Assembly (NCBI GenBank): GCA_037127315.1
Contig: JBBBDQ010000443.1
Span: forward strand, 1,305,001 to 1,369,000
From: Ascarosepion bandense
Taxonomy: Eukaryota > Mollusca > Cephalopoda > Sepiida > Sepiidae
Direction of reading: 5' to 3'
Length of the DNA stretch: 64,000 nt
Part shown: one piece after another, positions 44,128 to 56,100 of the stretch
How the letters are laid out: every line of letters begins with the position of its first letter
Position numbering within the stretch: the stretch's first letter is position 1
Notes under the pieces: generated by a model
The model's input: only the letters and a program-made list of their open reading frames with translations
Told to the model about the DNA's origin: nothing
Database searches by the model: none
Position numbers and translations under genes: made by a program

Positions 44128-47100
44128 ATTCTGCCTTGCTTAATATTTGCAAGTTAATTTGACTATGTTGCTCTGTAACCCTATTTTCAGATGGCTGGTA
44201 TTAATTTTAAGCTATTTTCAAGATGAGAAAAGATTTCTTTAAAATTGGAGAATACAATTATTTTTGTTGACATGGTGGTTGTCAGAAAGATTTAAACTCC
44301 ACAAATCTCCAACCCTGATATTGGAACGGTTTTATCCATAGACCATGCTTGAGGACAATTTGGAACATAAATATTTACTATACCTCATCTCAGAAATAAT
44401 GACAGATCATGAAGAAGGCAAGAGTGTACAACGACTGAAACATTGTGAATAGGGTAACAAAGATGAGGGCAACAGTCCAAACAATGTAAATAATGTAAAT
44501 AATTACACTTTTAGAATCATATTGCCCCAAGCAAGGCATTTTACTTCCACTGTTTTGCAGAAAGTTACATAGGAGGAAAACTATGAGAAAGGGTGACAGG
44601 TTATAGGGGGTGTCGGGAAGTTGGTAAGAGAAGGATGAGAATACTGATTAGAGTAAAGTGGATGGAGAAAGGAGCATGTGAGAGAGGATGCAGGTGAGTG
44701 AGATAGGAGATGACTATGGACTTTACATTTAAATTCTTGGAGATTGTAGCTGTCAAGGAAGCAAGTAAATGGAAGGGAAATCCACAGGCGGGAAGTGCGA
44801 GAAAAGAAGCTGATAAAGTTGAATTTGTGTTTACAATTTATTGGTTCCACAGTAAAAGGGTGGGACCTAGTTGCTAATCTTGTGGCTCGAGTAATAAAGG
44901 GGGCACCAGTGAGCTAAGTAAGCAATACCTCATCTCATAAATATAAACAGATCCTAAAGAAGACCGGACTGTATTGCTGCCGAAATGTCATGAATAAGAT
45001 AGCGCCACTAATAAAAATTCATATGATTTTTAGGCTTCAAATGGCATGTGACAAAATATAGGCCTGATCGGATTATTAGTTTATAAATTACAATTATTTA
45101 AGTGAAGATACTGTTGCAAATTCTCAAACAATGGAAAAATCTGAATTTCGTGTGTTGATAAAACATGATTTTCTGATGCAAAAAATACTGTTCAAGCAAA
45201 GCAGTGGCTTAATATGTGATATTCTGACTCTACTCCGTTGGAAACAACGGTTAAGATGTCCTATGTTGACTTTAAATGCGCTTGTACAAACATAAATGAT
45301 GCTGAATGCTCAGGTTGCCCAAAATCGGCAGTTATCCTGGAAAACACAAAAAAATGCCCAGCCGATTGTAAATTGATGTTGCGTGAGATAGCAGGTGTTG
45401 AACATATCAGAATGTAGTGTATTTTCCATTTGCTGGAAGTATCAATTTGAAATCTTTCTTTCACTGAATTTTCATTGTAACGTTATTCATTTCGGTGATT
45501 TATTCTTTTTTTATAATCATTTTATCCCAAGCAAGGCAGAAGCTCCACTGGTATGAAGGGAATTAGAGCAAAAGCAAAAACAAATTACAGGAGATGTCGA
45601 AGATAGAATAAGAGACGGATGGTAATCAAGTCGACAGAAGATGACAATTGTTGTTCCATTTAAATTATTAGAGATTGTAGCTATCAGGGAAGCAAGTAAA
45701 TGGTAGGGAGTTCCACTAACGGGAAGTGTGAAGAAAGAAACTGTTAGAGTAGAAAAGGCAGTTATATTTCACTATTTCAACTGTAAAAGGGTGGGGCCTA
45801 AGTGTCAGTCTAGTAGCACAAGTAAATACATGTAGTCAGGAGCTGGGGAAAAATGATTGCCAGAGCAATTGCCATAAAAATACTTGTAGAAAAGGCAGAG
45901 GGAAGTCACATCAAGTCGGTGAGAAAGTGACTGAAAGCAAGCCGCTAAGTTAGGATCAATTATATTGCAGATTCTTCTTTGGATTTTGACAAGAACCCCA
46001 AGATGAATAGCTGACGGAAGGATGAACAAATTTTGAATTTAAATTGTTTGTATCAATTTTAAATTATACATTTATTAGTAAAAATCCAGTTTAAATATAG
46101 AAGTCAGTCAAATAAATTCAAGGGTGGATTTATATATATTTCCATTATCCATGGGTTGCTGCCAGACAAAAAGAAAAATTAGCCTTCACGAAACTTCCAT
46201 TTCATACAAATTTTGTACGTTTCTCTTTGCGTATTTATTTCATTTATATCTTTTTATTTCAATGAGAGACCTAAAAATATTAGTACAATTAAAAATATTA
46301 AAATTTTAAAAATTAATTAAAAGTATTTTTTTAAATTCAAAAAAATTCTGAAATCCGAAAAGTTCCATGTAACCTTATGATTGTTTGATCTTTTTTTTAT
46401 TAGAAAATTAAGGGTTTTTTTTTCTTCTAATATCCAACTTATATGATTTTAAGTCTTTGCCTAGGGTAAGGGGTTTCCAGACTGTGTTTTTACTCACTTA
46501 CAGTGTATATGTGCCTGTGCGTACATTAAATGGCCACCATGCACAACACCGACAAATGCATGTGCATTACAAGTGTGCATTCAAAGTCACATGCAGTCAG
46601 TGTGTGATGGGCAGAGAATCAGCAGTTTTTTTTTATAATAGAGATTGCTCAGACGTTAGCCAAAGTGTTATCAAGTGGAAAACCCAAGCGCAGAGTACAA
46701 AATTATTGAGTACAAGATTATTTTTAAGAGAATTCATCAATGTGATTCTAGTCAAAATATATGTCAATGGATTTTGACGATGGGTGACCCAGGTTGAAAT
46801 GTGTACAGACAGTTCCTTGTGTACTGGATTACCAAGAAAGTTGATAGAATCAGGCAAACAATAGGATGGAGTGTGTTATCTCCCCATCTATTGGAAGTCA
46901 AAATGGTTGAATGTAATTGTTTTCATTTTCATTTCAAGCTGGTAAGGGTTATACAGTGAGGGAAATGGAAACCTTATCCACCTCTTTCCCACCCAGGTCT
47001 GGGTGCCTGTTGAACAAAATCAGAATGCAAAGACAAGATTAGTCAGTCAGTTCCCGGGTTTTGGGAAGACAGGTTGGAAAGAGATTTGAAAGACGAACAG

Positions 47101-50100
47101 ACTGAATACTTGCCTGCTGCTAGACAACAAAGAGGAAGACAAGAGAGAGAGAGAGATATATTGTAAGTTCAACCAACTGGAAGTTGAATAACTGATTGTC
47201 CCATAGAAATAATACACCACAAATATTATCGTGCTACTGGAATACCAGCCAACTGATTTTTCTTTTCTATCACTTATTTTGACTTGCTTGTAATCCTGTA
47301 ATTATTAGTTATATATAAATATATATAAATCTACACTGTGTCATTGCGGTCTTAAATCTGGTTTTTATCATATACCAATCCCTCGCATATCTGAACCGGC
47401 CTTGTCAAGTGGGAATAAGCAGTCCTTTTTTACTTAATCCAAGATAAACAATACAGCGTGGGCGGAACTGGCCAAAGATCAGGGAGTTTGACTGAAACAG
47501 CCAGGGGTTGTGTTATAGTTCGAACAGAAGACTGAAGGCATAATGGATATGTTACTTGCTTGGTTATCTACCTGTTATATGTTTGAAAAAGGACAAAATT
47601 CTCTTGATAGTTTATACTTTTTTGCTTTATTACAACAAAAATTTACAGACAAAAAAATGTACTAATATAAGAGGTATATTATATAGATAGGTGCAGCTAC
47701 ACACATCTACATAATTATTTTATGCTGGGAAAACTTTATTTAATTGCTTTTTTTTTTTATTTCAGGTTTGTATTTATGATCGTGCAGGTTTGGGATACAG
47801 TGATCGTCCAAAGGAGGTATGTGGATACTTTTCTTGAATCTCTTAACTATTTTCAGAAATATCTGCTCAAAACGCATATTTGGGGTTTTATGAGCTGCTT
47901 TCGGTAATTGTTGTACATTGTTTTTTTTTTATTCTTCTCATAACCAGATCAGCAAAACAATTTTCATACTATTGTCACAATAAATTCACATATTTGTAAA
48001 ATTCATGGTTAATGAAAGCAACTAATCGCATTAAAAACCTGTCAAATTGAACAAGAAAAACAGACAAAAGTGACTCATGTTCTTCAATAAAAAAACGAAT
48101 TCAGTAGATATACAAAGATAGAAACTACAAGACCTCCTACAGAAGGTAGCTGAAGGGAGTGACGAGAAAGGACTACAAATAAACTGCAAGAAAACCGAAT
48201 GCATGGTCATCAGCAAAAAGAGCAGCTCCAAATGCCAAATACAGGTGGGGGATACAAAAAAATCAAACAGGTACAAAAATTTGAATATCTGGGAAGTGTT
48301 TTAACAGAAGACAGAAAGTGCGGCACAGAGATCTGAAGGCGTATTGGCATGGTGAAGGATGCGTTCTAGAAGTTAAGTAGAGACAGGAAAATTTCACTAG
48401 AAACAAAAATTGAGTACTAGATTGCTATGTGATGTCAGTTCTTCAATATGGCAGTGAATGCTGGACGATATCATCAAAGATGAAGGAAAAACTTGAAGCA
48501 AGTGAAATGTGGTTCTACAGAAGGATACTGCGGATATCATGGATCAAGCATATGAGCAATGGTTAGTTTTTGGAAAGGATAGAAATGAAAAGGAAATTAA
48601 TACTGAGCATCAGAAAGAGACATCTAAAGTTCCTGGGACATGCAATGAGGAAGGAGGGCTTGGAGAACCTGAAACTAACAGGCCAAATAGAGGGAAAAAG
48701 AAACAGGGGAAAGCAATGGATAACATATTTGAATGGCCTGAGCAGGTGAATGACAGAATGGGGGTTGCATAGTGTAACAGGGAAAGCATGCTAAGAGCCA
48801 CCAGGGATAGGGAGATGTAGAAAGCCATGACCGCCTACGTCCTGAAAGGACAAGGCACATAGAAAAGAAAAAGTAATGAAAAAGGTATTCAAATAAATTT
48901 ACTGAAGAAGTGATATATACGCACGCACACATTATATTAAATATACATATTATCCTACGTTTTAAGCACAAATCAGAGTTTCATGTATTATGCAATCATC
49001 AGGTGCATATTATGAACTGAACATTTTTCAGTTTGAATTATTATTTTAGATATTAGCATTTCGTAAGTTAACCCATTTTAACCCAGTGTTCTCAGGTTTT
49101 AGAACATTAATTTAATTTACAAATCACAAGAATTTTTCTTCCAACCGGGTAATATTTTGGAAGGTAATTTTATTGATGAATCAATATATCCTCACTACCT
49201 ATATATAATAATGGTTTTATATTATGATTTATACTCATTATTTTTTTACAGTTTTTTATGCTGTCCTCAAATGAGGACACTGGGTTAAAATGGGTTAAGG
49301 TCATTAGAAATTGTAAATCAGGTGTGTGAATATTTTTATTTATTAAATGCATAATTTTGTTAGGTTTAGGCTGAAACCTAAAAATGGAATAAGAAACTAA
49401 AATCATGGGAGAAAAAAAACGTTATTTTTTTCAGGGTCCAATTTTTATTAATCTTAGATTGAAGGGTCATCACTCATTTGTTTATATTTCAGACAAAGCA
49501 TTCGAATAAACAGTTTTTGAAGAAAAAAACTAAAAAATTTTTTAAAAAATTAAGAAAATTAAATAAAAGGTAGAAAAAAGAAATAAAAAATAATTACAGC
49601 AATAATTAAAAAATTAAAAAAATTAAATAATTAAAACATAGAAAATAAAATGGAAAAATAGATAAGTACACACAGATATGCACACACATATATACATGCA
49701 TGTATGCATAAACACACATATGAACAGACGGTTTTTTGATTTTAATTATTATTTGAAGTATTATTAGCATTGCTAAAGTTAAGGTCACTGTTACTTATAA
49801 TTTGGGTGTGGTTATATATTTATTTATATATGTGCTAAGATATTTATATATGTGTGTGCGTATTTATCACCTTAAACGTTATTTTTGGTGGATACTCGTA
49901 TTTGAGTAGACACTTTATTTAATTTTGTCTACCAGCCTGAATGTTTGAGAAATTTGATTAAAGAAAAACTTGCGCTCTCTAGCAAGATTTGAACCTGCAT
50001 CCTTCAGGAAAGAGAGAACTATTGTTTATCCCAGCACACTCTAACCAACTAAGTTACGGAGAACAGACGGTCAGGCAAGGCCAAATTTTGTGCTTTTAAG

Positions 50101-53100
50101 CAAATTTCCTCTCGTCAGATTCCCCCCCAATGCAGTTTTATATCCAAATGTAAACAAAGAGATTTTTAGGATGGATTTTGTTGTATCCTCATTGGTTGTG
50201 TTGTAGCCTACAAGGTTACTGAGGTGTTAGTATCATCTGAGTGTATATCTTGGATTTGGTATATTCAGTTCGTTACTTGTAATACGATTGATCCACGGTA
50301 GATTCACAGTTGGGTCACTTGTTAGATTCGTTATTCACTGAAATTTGATTTCTCTTTTCCAATCTTTTTCACTCTTTTCTTTTTTTTTCAATTGGAGTAG
50401 ATAGACTAAACTATCACCTGGTTCACACTCCACCCACGTCTATTGAACAGGTGAACAGGCTCATCCCTTGTTCCCTGTTTAGGATGTGGTTTCTGGCTTT
50501 CTCTTTTCCAATCTTTTCACTCTTTTCTTTTTTTTTCAATTGGAGTAGATAGACTAAACTATTGTCTGGTTCACACTCCACCCACATCTATTGAACAGGT
50601 GAAGCGGCTCATCCCTTGTTCCCTGTTTAGGATGTGGTTTCCAGCTTTCTCTTTTCCAATCTTTTTTCACTCTTTTCTTTTTTTTTCAATTGGAGTAGAT
50701 AGACTAAACTATCGCCCGGTTCACTCCACCCACGTCTATTGAACAGGTGAATGAGGCTCATCCCTTGTTCCCTGTTTAGGATGTGGTTTCTGGCTTTCTC
50801 TTTTCCAATCTTTTCACTCTTTTCTTTTTTTTCAATTGGAGTAGATAGACTAAACTATCGCCCGGTTCACTCCACCCATGTCTATTGAACAGGTGAAGAG
50901 GCTCATCCCTTGTTTCCTGTTTAGGATGTGGTTTCCGGTTTTCTCTTTTCCAATCTTTTCACTCTTACGTAGCCCCCTGCGCTTCAGTGGCGTTACCGCC
51001 TTGCTTGGGGTGATATGATTAAAAAAACAAAAAAAAAACCTTGCTCTTGCTTAACGCTCAACCACTCATCACCCTAGACTTCTGTCTGGTGCTTTTTATG
51101 GTTATTTTAGTGGTCACCTGATCGCTTGTGGAATAATCCATTTTTTTCTTGTATTATTCTTTCACTGGTGATCAGTGTTCAAACACACACGTCAGCATTT
51201 ACATCTCTTCTATATGACACCTCCCCTTTTGAGTTGACACTTCCTTCTACATTTTTTTTTTTTTTTTAATCATATCACCCCAAGCAAGGCGGTAATGCCA
51301 CTGATGTGCAGGGGGCTACATAATAGTGAAAAGATTGGAAAAGAGAAAGCCGGAAACCACATCCTAAACAGGGAACAAGTGATGAGCCTCTTAACCTGTT
51401 CAATAGACGTGGGTGGAGTGTGAACCGGGCGATAGATAGATCTATCTACTCCAATTGAAAAAAAAAGAAACCAAAGTGAGAAGATTGGAAAAGAGAAAGC
51501 CGGAAACCACATCCTAAACAGGGAATAAGGGATGAGCCTCTTAACCTGTTCAATAGACGTGGGTGGAGTGTGAACCGGGCGATAGATAGATCTATCTACT
51601 CCAATTGAAAAAAAAGAAACCAAAGTGGGAAGATTGGAAAAGAGAAAGCCGGAAACCACATCCTAAACAGGGAATAAGGGATGAGCCTCTTAACCTGTTC
51701 AATAGACGTGGGTGGAGTGTGAACCGGGCGATGGATCTATCTACTCCAATTGAAAAAAAAAAAAGAAATTAAAGTGATAAGATTGGAAAAGAAAAAAGCC
51801 AGAAACCACATCCTAAACAGGGAACAAGGGATGAGATTAGAATAGAACTTATGGTTGCATCTAGTTATTTCAACAGTAAAACAATGAGACCTAGTTGCCA
51901 ATCTAGTAGTATGATTAAATTCATGTGGTCAGGGGAAGAGCTTGTTAGAACAAATGCCATGAAAATATTTATAGAAAAGACCGAGAGAAACCACATTATG
52001 GTGGTGTGAAAATGTCTTCAGTTGAGATGCCAGATGTTTGCTGTGCCTTTTATCTATTAGCCAGTCAAAACGACTAATTTCAAAAATTTCTGATACCCAC
52101 CCTGGCACAAATATCACCAGTTATTTCTATCCAGGGCAACTCACTCAAAGTTTGTATGAGGCACAGTGACAGCCAAGAGGTTACTCTTTAGCTTGTCTTT
52201 ATACCTGAGTGACAGCCATTTAAGCTGGCTATACATGAGGACTTTAGGTATTCTGCCATCACTCATCTTTGCAACATGACCAGTGAAGTTGTGACTACAT
52301 CAGTAAAGTCTCGATTCCACCAATGTTGTCTTTTTGCAAGAAGATCAGCATTGGATACCCTATCATCAAAAGAATAGCCACAGATCACATAGAGACAACT
52401 TTATAAACGTTTACATTTTTATAATAGATATATATTGTGTATATATACCTACCTGTATTGTATACAGGAATGGAATGTTCCTATCCTCTTAAATACGTAG
52501 ACACTATTGGAATAAATTGTAGTAGTAAATTGTAGAGCAATTATACTGACTAGCAGTTCACTAGTATATCTTCTTCACGCAGTGTGTGAGTCTTGTGTTT
52601 GTTGATATATTATTATTCCCAATCTCTGTTTTGGTAATAACTCACACAGCAACCTTTTAGGGTTACAACATATATCTATTTCGGTTCTTATTCATAAACC
52701 AGTGTTTTCCTCAGTAACTTTCCCCAAAAGATCTATACGAACATAATGAAAACACTTACCAGTTTTCTTTCTTCTATTAATGATTTAAGTACAGGTTGTA
52801 ATTCTAAGATGTGAGGTGACAGCTTTTGTATTGTATATGGAAATCTATGTGAGTCTGGATGCCAGATTTTTTATCAATCCTTATGGCCAATATCATATTT
52901 CTTTATAGTATCCCACCATGCCTCATCCCACTTGTAGTCAAACCCCTTTTTGAAGTTTGTGTATACATTGATGATGTCTTGCTGGTGCTGACTCTAGTTT
53001 TAACACTGCACCTGGAAGTTGAACATTTGCTCTGTTGTACTCATTACATGTTTGAAGTCAGCTTGTTATTCCTTTTCTTTTGTGGTCTTAGTCTGTTGGT

Positions 53101-56100
53101 GACTTTCATTACAACTTTGCTTGCATGAGTGATGTTCACCAGTTTGCCAGATCTTATTGCAAATGATTGTGAGAATATTGATCAGACTCCTCTCCTCTGT
53201 TGTGAGTAAATATAATGATAAGGCATTTTTAATTCTCAATAAATAAATTGATTGAATTACTTAGAATTGTCCCTGAACAATATTTTTAAATATTTCAGAA
53301 TTTTACTGCGAATGATGGAGCCGAAGGGAAATCAAATTACCGTAACCGTTGGCAGCCATTTACAGTAGAAAGGTTATTTTTTTTTTTGTTTTCTTGTTTG
53401 TTTGGTGGTGTTTTTGTTTTTTTATACCTCCACGTTAAGTTTGTCTATTTATTTGTCTGTCTGTCTGGGTCAAGTTATCTCAAGACCTGCTGGATGGATT
53501 TGGATGAAACTTTCAGAGATGACTACCCTCATTATTGACATGAACTGATTAGATTTTGGGTTTGATCCAGCATGGGATAAAGTTTCTGGGTTATTTTTCC
53601 ATATTTTTTTGTATGTTTCACATGCCAAATACTGAATTACCTACCCTAGATTGCTTTATGTCAGTACATTTTCTGCATACACTATTTCCACAAAAATGTT
53701 TTTATTTATAATATAAATTTAATATTTGTTATCCAAAAACAAAAAAAAACAATTGGGTTCATTGCAATTATTCTCATTTTAATAATCATCTGGGATGCAA
53801 AGTTAAAATGTCTCAGAATACGTCTCTTCAGGACCTACAGAATTTTATTTATTTTAATATTATTTTTATTTAACACAAAAACTTGATAACTTTTAGCAGA
53901 GCCCTTACAATAAAAATATATCTAATAATTCTGTTCCTTTCGTACTCAGTCAGTTAAGTGCTATACGTGAAACATGCTTGGGTGATCATGTCTCGAAAGA
54001 GACATGACTGACTGGGCAGAAGATCATCCCACAGTAGGTTGCCATTGCTTTCTGCGGTAGACTGTTTGCCAGTCAAGGCTATAGAACCCAATCTGTCCTG
54101 TTATTTAACCCATAACTGGAAGGAAGAGACGGATTAATACCTTTCCCAAGGCTATTTGCGTGTAAGTGAATGCAATGAATTCAACTGGAATTTGAACTCA
54201 GCTCCCCGATTTTTCGTTCCGAGCGGATATCCACTGCACCACAAGCTGCCTTAAATTTAGTTTTTTTAAAAATAATTAAAATTAAATTTAACTTGTGAAT
54301 TGCAAATATCCTTTAGCTTTTTAAGTAAATTATGTTCGGGATTCTCTCTGTGTGTGTGTATATATACTTGTAGTAATGGATTCTTTTGAGACCTACCCTT
54401 GAAGTTAATATTTTTAATTTTAAATTTAAGATTTATATTTAAATTTGTATGTCCAAATTTTTTTCTATAAAATTTGTCCCAGTCATTATTTTTTTTTTTT
54501 TTTTTTTTTTTTAATCATCTCACCCCAAGCAAGGCATTCCACTGCCACTATTGCGCATGGGGCTACATAGGGGAAGGTAAAGAGAAGGAGTGGATAGACA
54601 TAGGGAATGTCAGGAGAAAGGTGATAGATGAGTAAGGATAGCGAGGATGAGTGTCGGGCAGATGGGAAGAGTGCTTGATAGAATGGGAGCAGGTTAGTGT
54701 GTTAGGAGGTGTCTATTGACCTTACATTTAAACTCCTGGAGATTGTAGCTGTCGAGTAGCAATCGTTTGGAAGAGAATTCCACAGTCGGGAAGTGCGAGG
54801 AAAGAAACTGTTGGAGTAGAAGTTACGGCTGCATTTTATCGGTTTCACTGTAAAAGGGTGGGATCTAGTTGCTAATCTAGTATCTCGTGCAAATTCGTAT
54901 TTAGGGGGCACCAGTGATCTAAGTTCATCGGAGCAGAAGCCGTGAAAGTATTTATAGAAGAGACACAGCGAAGCCACGTCTCGACGGTGGGAGAGAGACT
55001 GCAGGCGGTCTGCCAAGTCGGTATCTATCACATTACAGACCCTCCTCTGAACCTTATCGAGAAGCCCGAGGAGAACAGCAGGGGCACCCGACCAGATATG
55101 GCAGCAGTATTCAATGCACGGGTGGATGGTAGATTTGTAAATGTGCAGGATAGATTTAGACGGAAAAAACTTCCAGGCCCTACACAGAGAACCGACTTTC
55201 ATAGCAGCGGATTTAGCAATGGATTCGATATAGTCATTCCATTTGAGGTCCGCTGAAAGTGTGAGACCAAGGAGGCGTAGTGTTTTACTCTCTGGGAGGC
55301 AAGCCTGGTCCATGCTAATGGGAGGTAGGTGAGATTGTCGATGATGGTTAATTGACAGTAGCTTCGTTTTAGAAGCATTAAAATTTACTAGCCATTTCTT
55401 ACCCCAGTCCAATATGGATTGGAGGTCTTTTTCAATCTCGGCTGCGAGTTTAGCTTTGACGCCTACACCAGATTTTTGTTGGAGGCGAGAGTAAACTGTG
55501 GTGTCATCGGCGTACAAACCTATTTGGGTTCTTATGGAATCAGGGAGATCATTAATATATATCAGGAAGAGTGTAGGACCTAAGATTGAGCCTTGGGGGA
55601 CACCTGCGTTTGTATGGTAGTTCTGAGAGGCATGTCCGTTTAATACCACTTTCATTGTGCGGTTAGAGAGGAATGACTGGATTAGTTCAAACAAATGTCC
55701 AGTTATACCATAGCTCCGCAGTTTACATAGAAGGCCAGCATGCCAAACTCTGTCGAACGCCTTAGATATATCCAATGCAACGGTTCGAGCTTCGCCATTC
55801 CTGTTGAGTGCCTGGTATATGTACTCAGTGATGGTCGTTAGCATATCAGCAGTAGACCTGGTGAAGCGGAAACCATATTGCTTGTCCGAGAGGAGCCTGT
55901 GTGCTGTGAGATGCTGAACCACCTCGGCGTTGATAATGGCTTCGAACACTTTGCCAAAGATCGGAAGAAGGCTGATAGGGCAGTAATTTGCAGGGTCAGA
56001 GGGTTCTCCAGTGTTTTTAAATATAGGAACTATAGAGGAAGATTTCCAACAGGCAGGAAAGCAGGAAGCAGATAGGCAGAGGTTGTAGAGCTTAGAAAGG

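Noticed and set aside
47817..47907. Extension of the fourth exon into the open frame MLGKLYLIAFFFYF...
   Set aside because: That frame starts in the intron and is not the phase of the hydrolase reading; the GTATGT donor at 47817 fits the next exon exactly.
49978..50065. Possible functional tRNA gene on the - strand
   Set aside because: Box A and box B are present, but the acceptor stem pairs poorly and no proper anticodon arm forms; called a SINE head or pseudo-tRNA.
51270..51659. 129-residue - strand frame with a repeated VDRSIYRPVHTPPTSIEQVK motif
   Set aside because: It is read-through of tandem LINE-leader monomers; the same words occur in every B element in the window, with interrupted frames elsewhere.
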